A stretch of 64,000 bases of DNA from Chloroflexota bacterium (GTDB taxonomy: Bacteria > Chloroflexota > Anaerolineae > CG2-30-64-16), in the NCBI GenBank assembly GCA_026389845.1, contig JAPLHB010000188.1, positions 62,001 through 126,000 of the forward strand, written 5' to 3'. Shown piece after piece: positions 17,712-25,047 of the stretch. How positions within the stretch are numbered: position 1 is the first letter of the stretch; each line of letters opens with the position of its first letter. The notes beneath the pieces were generated by a model. It was not told the DNA's origin. It saw nothing but the letters and a program-made list of their open reading frames with translations, and did not search any database. A program made the translations under genes and the position numbers.

Positions 17712-19151
17712 ATGTCCATCTCCACCCTGATTAAATCCATCCAGGACATCATGCGCCAGGACGCGGGCGTGGACGGCGACGCGCAGCGCATCTCGCAGCT
17801 CGTCTGGATGCTGTTCCTGAAGATTTACGACGACAAAGAGCAGGAATACGAGATCGGGCCGCGTTACGTCTCGCCCATCCCCGAGCGGCTGCGCTGGCGC
17901 ACGTGGGCGGCCGACGACGAAGGGATGACCGGCGACGAACTGCTGGCGTTTATCAACAACGAGCTGTTCCCCGGCTTGAAAGAACTCAAACTGGGGCCGG
18001 GCGACGACCCGCGGGGCTTCGTCGTGCGCGATGTCTTTGTTGACGCGTACAACTACATGAAGTCGGGCACGCTGCTGCGCCAGGTGATCAACAAGATCAA
18101 CGGCATTGACTTCAACGCGCTGGAAGACCGGCACCTCTTCAACGACCTCTACGAGAAGATCCTGCGCGACCTGCAGAGCGCGGGCAACGCGGGCGAGTAC
18201 TACACCCCGCGCGCGGTGACGCAGTTCATGGTGGACATGACCGACCCGCGGCTCGGCCAGGTCGTGCTCGACCCCGCGTGCGGCACCGGCGGCTTCCTGG
18301 TCTGCGCATTGGAGTACCTGAAGCAGCAAGCCCGAACGCCGGACGACCTGCGGAAGCTCGGCCTCGCCATCCGCGGGGTCGAGAAGAAGCCGCTGCCGCA
18401 CCTGCTGTGCATCACCAACCTGATTCTGCACGACATCGAGGTGCCGCAGATTGATCGGGACAACGCGCTCTCGCGGCGGCCCTATCGCAGCTACGGCGAC
18501 GCCGACCGGGTGGACGCCATCCTGACCAACCCACCCTTCGGCGGCATGGAGGAGCCGGGCGTGGAGAGCAACTTCCCGGCCCAGTTCCAGACCAAGGAGA
18601 CCGCGGACCTGTTCCTGGCATTGATCGTCCATCTCCTGAAAGACGGCGGCCAGGGCGCGATCGTGCTGCCCGACGGCTCGCTCTTCGGCGAAGGGGTGAA
18701 GACGCGGCTGAAGGAGCACCTGCTGGAACGCTGCAACCTGCACACCGTGGTGCGGCTGCCCAACGGCGTCTTTGCGCCCTACACCGACATCAACACCAAC
18801 CTGCTCTTCTTCACCAAGGGAGAGCCGACGCGCGAGGTGTGGTATTTCGAGCACCCGCTGCCCGCGGGGTACAAGAAGTACACCAAGACCCGGCCCATTC
18901 GCATCGAGGAGTTCGACGGGGAGAAGGCGTGGTGGCACGACCGGCAGGAGAGCGTGTACGCCTGGCGCGTGACCTTCGACGAGATCAAGGCGCGCAGCTA
19001 CAACCTGGACATCAAGAACCCCAACAGCATTGACGCCGCCCATGGCGACCCGGCCCGGCTGCTGGCCGATTATCGCCGGCTGGAAGCCGAGATCGCCGCG
19101 GCCCGCGCCGCATTGAAGGCGGAACTGATGGCCGCATTGGAACGCGGCTGA
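17712..19151 (+). CDS. hsdM: Type I restriction-modification M subunit (N6-adenine methyltransferase)
   Basis: SAM-dependent DNA adenine methyltransferase, 479 aa. An N-terminal helical domain (HsdM_N: DAQRISQLVWMLFLKIYDDKE) precedes the methyltransferase domain with the SAM site VLDPACGTGGFLV (about residue 190) and catalytic ILTNPPFGG (about 270). The C-terminal segment is a coiled-coil-like helix expected to pack on HsdS. It forms M2S with HsdS for modification and R2M2S for cleavage. The start region has no close Shine-Dalgarno; AGGAG in the preceding gene lies 17 bases away, so coupling to DUF1016 translation is likely. Confidence 0.95.
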   Translation: MSISTLIKSIQDIMRQDAGVDGDAQRISQLVWMLFLKIYDDKEQEYEIGPRYVSPIPERLRWRTWAADDEGMTGDELLAFINNELFPGLKELKLGPGDDPRGFVVRDVFVDAYNYMKSGTLLRQVINKINGIDFNALEDRHLFNDLYEKILRDLQSAGNAGEYYTPRAVTQFMVDMTDPRLGQVVLDPACGTGGFLVCALEYLKQQARTPDDLRKLGLAIRGVEKKPLPHLLCITNLILHDIEVPQIDRDNALSRRPYRSYGDADRVDAILTNPPFGGMEEPGVESNFPAQFQTKETADLFLALIVHLLKDGGQGAIVLPDGSLFGEGVKTRLKEHLLERCNLHTVVRLPNGVFAPYTDINTNLLFFTKGEPTREVWYFEHPLPAGYKKYTKTRPIRIEEFDGEKAWWHDRQESVYAWRVTFDEIKARSYNLDIKNPNSIDAAHGDPARLLADYRRLEAEIAAARAALKAELMAALERG

Positions 19152-19159
19152 TTTTCGAT

Positions 19160-19294
19160 TGTCGTGCTGAGCGGGTCGACGAGCCAAGGTCCATTACGGC
19201 GGAAATCCAGCGAAGCATCTCTTGGCGGCAACGAGACCCTTCGCTGGCGTTGTGTTGTTATTAGTGTTGAGTCGTTAACCCGCTCAGGGTGACA
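19160..19294. repeat. TGTCATTCTGAGCGG-family element inside the RM operon
   Basis: 135 bp with ends TGTCGTGCTGAGCGGGT and ACCCGCTCAGGGTGACA. It sits in the hsdM-hsdS gap and fills nearly all of it. As a large inverted repeat it could reduce hsdS expression relative to hsdM. Confidence 0.8.
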
Positions 19295-19316
19295 AACGCG
19301 CCGGAAATGAGAACTC

Positions 19317-21014
19317 ATGTCCCTTGACCTGCTCCTCCAAAACTTCGAGACCCTGATCCGCACGCCGGAGGACGTGGCGCGGCTGAACGAGGCCATCCTG
19401 GGGCTGGCCGTGCAGGGCAAGCTCGTGCCGCAAGACCCGGCCGACGAGCCGGCGAGCGAGTTGTTGAAGCACATCCGCGCGGAGAAGCGGCGGTTGGGGA
19501 AGGAAGGGAAGCTGCAGGAGTCGAAGGTGTCGCGGCGGATTGAACCGGCAGACATGCCTTACGACTTGCCGGAGTCGTGGGAATGGGTGCGCTTGGGTGA
19601 TGCTGGGATTATCAACCCGAGAAACAATGCGGACGACGATCTTCCTGTCTCTTTCATTCCCATGACTCTGATTCGCGATGGAATTGGCGGCGGCCACACG
19701 GCCCAAGAAGCGCTCTGGCGGGATATCAAGAAGGGATTCACGCATTTTGCCGAGGGTGACGTAGGCGTGGCGAAGATCACTCCCTGCTTCCAAAATCGGA
19801 AGTCCACGGTTTTTCGAGGACTTACGAATGGCATAGGCGCCGGAACTACCGAGCTACACATCTTTCGCCCCCTTGCGGACACTGTCCTGGCTGAATACGT
19901 GTTGGCTCTCGTGCAAACACCGCAGTTTATCGAAAACGGTAAGGCCAGCATGACCGGCACGGCCGGACAGCAGCGTGTTTCCAGAAGCTACGTGGAGGAA
20001 GCACTCTTTCCCCTCCCTCCTCTCGCCGAGCAGCGCCGCATCGTTGCCAAAGTCGAGTCCCTCTTCGCGCAGACCCGCGACCTGGAGGCCAAGCTGCGGC
20101 AGGCCCAGGCCGACATCGTGACCGTCAACCGCGCCGCGCTGCATCGGTTGAGCGTCGCGGCGGACGCCGACGCGTTCGCGGCCGCGTGGGCCACCGTGGC
20201 TGACGCCTTCGATCTGCTCTACGACGATCCGCGCAACGTCGCCGAGCTGCGCCAGGCGATCCTCCAGTTGGCGGTGCACGGCAGGCTCGTGCCGCAGGAT
20301 CCCAATGACGAGCCGGCGAGCGAGTTGCTCAAACGCATTCGCGCAGAGAAGCGGCGGTTGGTGAAGGAAGGGAAGATTAACGAGGACATTCCGCTGCCAC
20401 CCATTCATCCCAATGAAATCCCGTTTGGGTTGTCCAAAGGCTGGATGTGGTATCGATTGGGTGATGCGATTAGGTTCATTGATTATCGTGGCAAGACGCC
20501 TACGAAAACCGAGTCCGGAATGCGATTGCTCACGGCCAAGAATGTCAAGATAGGTTACCTGAGCCAAGAACCAAGAGAGTTCGTTGATCCCAGTATTTAT
20601 GATAGTTGGATGACGCGGGGCATTCCCAAGAAAGGCGATCTTCTGTTCACGACAGAAGCTCCTCTGGGTAATCTCGCATTGCTTGATTCGGAGGAGAAGA
20701 CCGTTCTGGCGCAGCGCATAATCACCATGCAGCCATACGGTGCCGACTTCTGCACCGCTTACCTGTTGTATGCTCTGATGAGTCCTCCTGTTCGCAGCCT
20801 TATTTACGCCAAAGCTACGGGTACCACGGCCCTTGGTATAAAGGCGACCCGGCTGAAACTGGTGCTTATTCCCTTTCCACCTCTCGCCGAACAGCACCGC
20901 ATCGTCGCCAAGGTTGACCAGCTCATGCGGCTGTGCGACACGTTGGAGGCCGGGCTGGCGCGGGCGGGGGTGCAGGGGCGGGCGCTCGCGGCGGCGGTGA
21001 TGGGCGGTGATTGA
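19317..21014 (+). CDS. hsdS: Type I restriction-modification specificity subunit
   Basis: DNA-recognition subunit, 565 aa, with two target-recognition domains and two conserved helical spacers. Each half begins with a near-identical block (AILGLAVQGKLVPQDP and AILQLAVHGRLVPQDP, then DEPASELLKxIRAEKRRL). After each TRD comes PPLAEQxRIVAKVxxL. The two blocks are also close DNA repeats (19411-19511 and 20274-20374). The TRD-coding segments (about 19600-19980 and 20400-20880) are visibly AT-richer than the spacers, which suggests TRD exchange. The stop codon lies inside the first hairpin of the composite repeat at 21004, so the native C-terminus may have been trimmed. Confidence 0.93.
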   Translation: MSLDLLLQNFETLIRTPEDVARLNEAILGLAVQGKLVPQDPADEPASELLKHIRAEKRRLGKEGKLQESKVSRRIEPADMPYDLPESWEWVRLGDAGIINPRNNADDDLPVSFIPMTLIRDGIGGGHTAQEALWRDIKKGFTHFAEGDVGVAKITPCFQNRKSTVFRGLTNGIGAGTTELHIFRPLADTVLAEYVLALVQTPQFIENGKASMTGTAGQQRVSRSYVEEALFPLPPLAEQRRIVAKVESLFAQTRDLEAKLRQAQADIVTVNRAALHRLSVAADADAFAAAWATVADAFDLLYDDPRNVAELRQAILQLAVHGRLVPQDPNDEPASELLKRIRAEKRRLVKEGKINEDIPLPPIHPNEIPFGLSKGWMWYRLGDAIRFIDYRGKTPTKTESGMRLLTAKNVKIGYLSQEPREFVDPSIYDSWMTRGIPKKGDLLFTTEAPLGNLALLDSEEKTVLAQRIITMQPYGADFCTAYLLYALMSPPVRSLIYAKATGTTALGIKATRLKLVLIPFPPLAEQHRIVAKVDQLMRLCDTLEAGLARAGVQGRALAAAVMGGD

Positions 21015-21123
21015 AATCACCGCCTGATATGCGGCGGAAAGTGCGTTGAAACGCACTGCGCGTCTCAGCGTCAACCCGTTTCGACGGGTTTTCGGTGTCA
21101 GCCTGCGGTTTCAACCGCAGGCT
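21004..21123. repeat. Composite four-hairpin repeat, copy 2 (inverted)
   Basis: Four hairpins in order: GGTGATTGAAATCACC, GTGCGTTGAAACGCAC, AACCCGTTTCGACGGGTT and GCGGTTTCAACCGC. This is the reverse complement order of the copy at 2829-2944. Spacer sequences between hairpins are not conserved, while stems and the TTGAAA core are. It overlaps the hsdS stop and lies between convergent hsdS and DUF2085 genes, where it may end transcription. Confidence 0.8.
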
Positions 21124-21139
21124 ATTTGGTTGTCCGTCG

Positions 21140-21934
21140 TCAAAACGGCAGCCCTAGCCGCGCGGTGAGGAACGCCCGCGCCGCAGCGATCGCCCACAGC
21201 TCGACCAGGGCCAGGACGAGGGCGACTGCCAGCGGCGCGAGGAGTTCTCGCCAGCGCGTGGCTTGGCCCTCGCGGCGCAACAGGATCAGGACGATCATCA
21301 GATTGACCGCGGCGATCAGCGCGATGACGGCCGCTCCGCTGAACAATGCCAGGGGGTAGAGCAGGGGCGGCCATTCGCTGCCCACCAGCCCTACGACAAC
21401 GGCCCCGCCCGCCAGCAGCGCGACCAGATCGCGCCAGCTTCCGACCGACGCCGCGGGGCTGGGCGCAGCCCACAACGACAGGTTGAGTATCGGCAGCAGA
21501 AACGCGGCCAACGCCAGCCCCTCCAGCGCGCCCGTCGCCAGGCGGAGGAGGTTGGCAGGCTCGTAGAGGTGCGGCAGGTCGGTGAAGAAGCTCACATAGG
21601 AATTCAGCCCGTCCACGGCCCAGGCCAGGACGAACAGCGCAAAGAGGGCGATGTAGCGGCGCCCCGGAAGACCGCCCGCGCGCGTCCGTCCGGCCAGTGT
21701 CAGCGCGGCCAGTCCGGCCAGCGCGGCCAGATAGGTGCCGGAGCACCGGGCGCACAACGGCAGGGGCCGGCCCGCCACGACGAAGACGTGCCCCGGCAGC
21801 CGCGCACATACCGCATAGGCGGCATGGTCGGCCTTGTCCAGCAGGCCGGCCGGCGGCGCCAACAACAGCGCCATCGCGCCGATCAACGCCAGGGCGGCCA
21901 GATAGCGATCCCACCAGCGCGCGTTCGTCTGCAA
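21140..21934 (-). CDS. DUF2085 family membrane protein
   Basis: A 264-aa membrane protein. The N-terminal third holds the DUF2085 signature: AVCARLPGHVFVVAGRPLPLCARCSGTYLA, in which conserved Cys residues flank a membrane entry. About seven hydrophobic segments follow. The function of the family is unknown. The start is TTG 21934, supported by AAGGAGGGG five bases upstream; no better ATG exists. The alternative frame over the same DNA (21111-21956) is an out-of-phase shadow. It is monocistronic and flanked by repeat elements on both sides. Confidence 0.85.
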   Translation of the reverse strand: MQTNARWWDRYLAALALIGAMALLLAPPAGLLDKADHAAYAVCARLPGHVFVVAGRPLPLCARCSGTYLAALAGLAALTLAGRTRAGGLPGRRYIALFALFVLAWAVDGLNSYVSFFTDLPHLYEPANLLRLATGALEGLALAAFLLPILNLSLWAAPSPAASVGSWRDLVALLAGGAVVVGLVGSEWPPLLYPLALFSGAAVIALIAAVNLMIVLILLRREGQATRWRELLAPLAVALVLALVELWAIAAARAFLTARLGLPF

Positions 21935-21970
21935 ATTCCCCTCCTTTGTCCCTCAAAGATAATCTTGCGC

Positions 21971-22179
21971 TGTCATGCTGAGCGGGTTAACGAATAAAAG
22001 TCCGCGGCGACGAGACCCCAGCGAAGCATCTCTCTGCGCCATCGAGACCCCTTCGGCTTCGCTCAGAGCTTGCCCCTTCACTGCGTTTCAGGGCAAGCTC
22101 TGAACGCAGTGAAGGGGCAGACCCTTCGCTGGTGTCACGGCGTAGTGCATTGTTCGTCGTTAACCCGCTCAGGGTGACA
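21971..22179. repeat. TGTCATTCTGAGCGG-family element with nested hairpin
   Basis: About 209 bp with ends TGTCATGCTGAGCGGGTTAA and TTAACCCGCTCAGGGTGACA, a perfect or near-perfect inverted pair. An inner hairpin (about 22060-22120) matches that in the 8990-9265 composite. It lies between the divergent DUF2085 and def genes, upstream of the def promoter. Confidence 0.8.
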
Positions 22180-22273
22180 ATTGCCGAAGTTCATGGGCGA
22201 CGGCGTGAAATAGCGCTGATCTCTACTGCCCGGCATTATACCCGAGATTCGCGACGGACGCTACCTGCCGATT

Positions 22274-22302
22274 TTGGGGACAGGCGCAATCTACGGTATA
22301 AT
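22274..22302 (+). promoter_or_regulatory. Promoter of the peptide deformylase gene
   Basis: TTGGGG, 17-base spacer, perfect TATAAT (22297-22302). The expected start point is about 22309, giving a leader of about 28 bases to ATG 22337. Confidence 0.7.
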
Positions 22303-22336
22303 TTTTCACCTAATCCACAGAGAAATTGGAGCAGGC

Positions 22337-22882
22337 ATGGCGATTCGTGAGATCATCTTTCTCGGCCACCCGACGCTACGCCGGAAGGCGCGCAAGGTGA
22401 CCAAGTTCGGGCCGGAAGTAAAGCAGTTGATTGACGACATGATCGAGACGATGCGCGTGGCGCCGGGGGTGGGCCTGGCCGCGCCCCAGGTGAACGTGCT
22501 GGAACGGGTGATCGTGGTCGAAATGCCCGCCGACGAAGAAGAGGGCACACCGGCCGAGTTGTACGCCTTCGTCAACCCGGAGATTGTCAAGACGTCGCGC
22601 GAGACCGAGGAGGGCCTGGAAGGCTGCCTTTCGATCCCCGGCTTCACCGGCGACATCACGCGGCACACGATGGTCGTCGTGCGCGGGCAGGATGCTTACG
22701 GCAAGCCCCAGCGCGTTCGCGCCTATGACTACCTGGCGCGCATCCTCCAGCACGAGATTGACCACCTGGAAGGGATCATGTTTATTGACCGGGTAGCCGA
22801 CCCGTCCAAGATCCACAAGATCACGGATGAAGAGGCCGCCAACCCGACGCCCGAAATGGCCGAGGCGATGGCGTTTGCGTGA
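22337..22882 (+). CDS. def: Peptide deformylase
   Basis: Metalloenzyme that removes the formyl group from the N-terminal Met of new proteins. All three motifs are present: I GVGLAAPQ, II EGCLSIPG (metal-ligand Cys) and III QHEIDHLEG (two His ligands and catalytic Glu). Its 181-aa length is normal. ATG 22337 follows GGAGC. The open frame from 22274 runs through the promoter and is not used. No fmt or priA gene is nearby, so the gene appears to stand alone. Confidence 0.97.
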   Translation: MAIREIIFLGHPTLRRKARKVTKFGPEVKQLIDDMIETMRVAPGVGLAAPQVNVLERVIVVEMPADEEEGTPAELYAFVNPEIVKTSRETEEGLEGCLSIPGFTGDITRHTMVVVRGQDAYGKPQRVRAYDYLARILQHEIDHLEGIMFIDRVADPSKIHKITDEEAANPTPEMAEAMAFA

Positions 22883-22982
22883 GGACGACGAATGACGGCG
22901 GACCAACGACGAACGACCGCTGTCGCCAACAACCGTCCTTCGTCTTTCGTCCTTCGTCACAATGACACGGAGTTGCTGACTG

Positions 22983-23546
22983 ATGGACATCTTCGACACC
23001 ATCGCCGCCCGCCACAGCGTCCGCACCTACAAGCCCGACCCGGTGCCGGATGAGCTGATCGGCCGGTGCCTGGAAGCGGCGCGGGTGGCGCCGTCGTGGC
23101 GCAACGGGCAGTGCTGGCGGTTCGTGGTGGTGCGGGAGCCGGCGACTATCGAGAAGCTGGCCGCCCAACGGGTCTACGGCTACCGGATCAACGCCTGGCT
23201 GCGCACCGCGCCGGTTGTGATCGTGGCCTGTGCCGAGCCGGGCGAGAGCGGCCAGCATACCGATCTGCCCTACTGGGCGGTGGACACGGCCATCGCTTTG
23301 GAGCACCTGGTGTTGGCAGCCACGGCCCTGGGATTGGGGACGTGTTGGATCGGCGGCTTCGACGAGAAGACCGTGCGGGCGCTGCTTGCCGCGCCGGAGC
23401 GCATCCGGGTGGTCGCCTATACGCCGCTCGGCTACCCCGCCGAGGGTGAGGCGCTGATGGGACGGGCCGTCAAGGCCATCGCCCGCAGCCACAGCCGGAA
23501 GCCGCTGGAGAAGATCGTATTCCACGAGCGGTGGCTCGAAAAGTAG
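22983..23546 (+). CDS. Nitroreductase family FMN protein
   Basis: FMN-dependent NAD(P)H oxidoreductase of 187 aa. The N-terminal FMN-phosphate motif is ARHSVRTYKPDPVP, followed by ARVAPSWRNGQCWRFVVV. The C-terminal half has LGLGTCWIGGF and VVAYTPLGYPAEGE, standard for small nitroreductases. The gap before it (22883-22982) contains a run of GACGAA/TTCGTC words on opposite strands that could form a weak hairpin after def. The start is ATG 22983, with ACGGAG about ten bases upstream. The substrate is unknown. Confidence 0.9.
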   Translation: MDIFDTIAARHSVRTYKPDPVPDELIGRCLEAARVAPSWRNGQCWRFVVVREPATIEKLAAQRVYGYRINAWLRTAPVVIVACAEPGESGQHTDLPYWAVDTAIALEHLVLAATALGLGTCWIGGFDEKTVRALLAAPERIRVVAYTPLGYPAEGEALMGRAVKAIARSHSRKPLEKIVFHERWLEK

Positions 23547-23567
23547 GGGCAGGCACACGCCTGCCCC
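23546..23567 (+). terminator. Hairpin directly after the nitroreductase stop
   Basis: Perfect 9-bp stem GGGGCAGGC / GCCTGCCCC with ACAC loop, beginning at the last base of the stop codon. No T-tract follows, so an intrinsic terminator is possible but not certain. It separates this gene from the fdhD promoter. Confidence 0.55.
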
Positions 23568-23572
23568 GGTCT

Positions 23573-23601
23573 TTGCGCCGCGCCGCGGTTGCGGGTATAA
23601 T
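23573..23601 (+). promoter_or_regulatory. Promoter of fdhD
   Basis: TTGCGC, 17-base spacer, perfect TATAAT (23596-23601). The expected start point near 23608 leaves a leader of about 20 bases before GTG 23627. Confidence 0.65.
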
Positions 23602-23626
23602 AAAGCTCAGTTGAAAAAGGGGGCGG

Positions 23627-24406
23627 GTGGACGTCAGCCAGGCGGTGACATTCAGGCGGTTCGAGAACGGCCGCAGCGAGACGGTCGAAGGCGCGGTCGT
23701 GCGCGAAGGCCGGGTGCGACTGCACGTCAACGGCCGCGAGATCGCCACGCTGATGTGTACGCCTCATCAGATCGATTTATTGGCGCTCGGCTTTTTGCGC
23801 AGCGAAGGCATCATCGCGGGCCTGGCCGATGTCCGGCGGGTGGTGATCTGCCCCAGCGCTGCGTGCGTCGAGGTCTGGCTGCGCCGCGCCGAGTTCGAGC
23901 TGCCCGGCCCGCCGACAATCACCAGCGGGTGCGGCGGCGGCATCACCTTTGCCGATTTGACCGCGGCCGCGCAGCCGTTGACATCGGAATTGCGGGTGAG
24001 TGCACGGCAGTTGGGCCGCCTGCTGCGCGCCCTACAAGAAACGCAGCGAACGCGCGGCATCCACACCTCGGCCCTGGCCGAGGGCGAGACATTGCTGACC
24101 GTCGTGGAGGACGTGGGTCGGCACAACACGATTGACAAGCTCTGGGGCTACTGCCTGACGCATGACATCTCCCCCCAGGAAAAGATTTTGCTCAGCACCG
24201 GGCGGATCAGCTCCGAGATGTTGAACAAGGCTGCGCGCATGGGCGTGCCGGTCGTCGCCACCCGCACCTCGCCGACGAGTCTTTCGCTCGCCCTGGCCGA
24301 GGCCTGGCACGTGACCCTGGTCGGCTACGTCCGCCGCGACAGCCTCAATGTGTACACGGCGCGCGAGCGCGTCGTCGAGGAGGAGAGCACCGATGCACAC
24401 TTGTGA
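23627..24406 (+). CDS. fdhD: FdhD, sulfurtransferase for formate dehydrogenase
   Basis: Sulfur carrier that takes sulfur from IscS and sulfurates the Mo/W-bisMGD cofactor of formate dehydrogenases. It is 259 aa. Readable family segments are EIATLMCTPHQIDLLALGFLRSEGI, the active loop TSGCGGG, DVGRHNTIDKL, and LLSTGRISSEMLNKAARMGVP. The loop keeps one Cys, where E. coli has CxxC; the second position is Gly. The start is GTG 23627 behind a G-rich ribosome site. No formate dehydrogenase is in the window. It overlaps the DinB-like gene by 14 bases. Confidence 0.93.
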   Translation: MDVSQAVTFRRFENGRSETVEGAVVREGRVRLHVNGREIATLMCTPHQIDLLALGFLRSEGIIAGLADVRRVVICPSAACVEVWLRRAEFELPGPPTITSGCGGGITFADLTAAAQPLTSELRVSARQLGRLLRALQETQRTRGIHTSALAEGETLLTVVEDVGRHNTIDKLWGYCLTHDISPQEKILLSTGRISSEMLNKAARMGVPVVATRTSPTSLSLALAEAWHVTLVGYVRRDSLNVYTARERVVEEESTDAHL

Positions 24407-24875
24407 CGAAGCCTGGACCGCGTTGGATCGAAGTTTCAAGGAATTCATGGATTGCCTGGGGCAGTTGACCGAAGATGAGCTGACTTCGGCCCCGGTCGCG
24501 GGCAAATGGACGGTCAAGGATGTGGTCATCCACGTCTGGTCGTGGCTCGATGAGGCGATCCACACCGCGCAGGCGTGGCATGGGCCGCGGCCGTGGCAGA
24601 AGGGCGTGACCTATAACGATGCCTGGAACGAGAAACAGGTGGATGATCGGGCCGCCCTGCCGCTCATTACCGTAGTAGACGGCATCACCAGCGCACATCG
24701 TCGCCTGATGCACGTGCTGGATTCGGCCGATGCGGAGACGTTGGCGACGGTGGGGCGAGCGCCGTGGGGCGAGGAGATGCCGCTGGTGGAGTTCTTCTAT
24801 GGCATGGCCGGGCACTACACGGAACACGTCGCTAACTTGAAGACGTACCAGGAGCGGTGTCTGAACGGCTGTTAG
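24393..24875 (+). CDS. DinB / DfsB-like family protein
   Basis: Small four-helix-bundle protein of 160 aa, of the type called DinB-like or ClbS/DfsB. The visible pattern is LTEDELTSAPVAGKWTVKDVVIHVWSWLDEA, with a metal-ligand-type His in helix 2, and the C-terminal FFYGMAGHYTEHVANL with two further His. Members are putative metal-dependent thiol transferases or hydrolases; the role here is unknown. ATG 24393 has GAGGAGG upstream and overlaps the 3' end of fdhD, so the two are coupled. A strong terminator follows. Confidence 0.88.
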   Translation: MHTCDEAWTALDRSFKEFMDCLGQLTEDELTSAPVAGKWTVKDVVIHVWSWLDEAIHTAQAWHGPRPWQKGVTYNDAWNEKQVDDRAALPLITVVDGITSAHRRLMHVLDSADAETLATVGRAPWGEEMPLVEFFYGMAGHYTEHVANLKTYQERCLNGC

Positions 24876-24903
24876 TCGGATGGCTGGATGGTATGCGGAT
24901 GCA

Positions 24904-24935
24904 GCGTAGCCGGAGAAATCCGGCTACGCTTTTTT
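24904..24935 (+). terminator. Rho-independent terminator
   Basis: Perfect 11-bp stem GCGTAGCCGGA / TCCGGCTACGC closed by a GAAA tetraloop, followed by six T. It ends the fdhD-dinB transcript. The remainder up to 25047 contains nothing I can identify. Confidence 0.93.
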
Positions 24936-25047
24936 GTGCCACCGGGCAGCGTGGCGAATTTCACGCCGGCAACCTCATCTCAACCGCAAGTGTACCGGCG
25001 TGATGGTCGAGGCGGAGCCGTTCGGCGGCTTCAAGGTGTGGCATCCC

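Noticed and set aside
21111..21956. 281-codon minus frame overlapping the DUF2085 gene
   Set aside because: Out of phase with the DUF2085 frame, Arg/Gly-rich, no motif, while the DUF2085 frame has a strong ribosome site and family signature.
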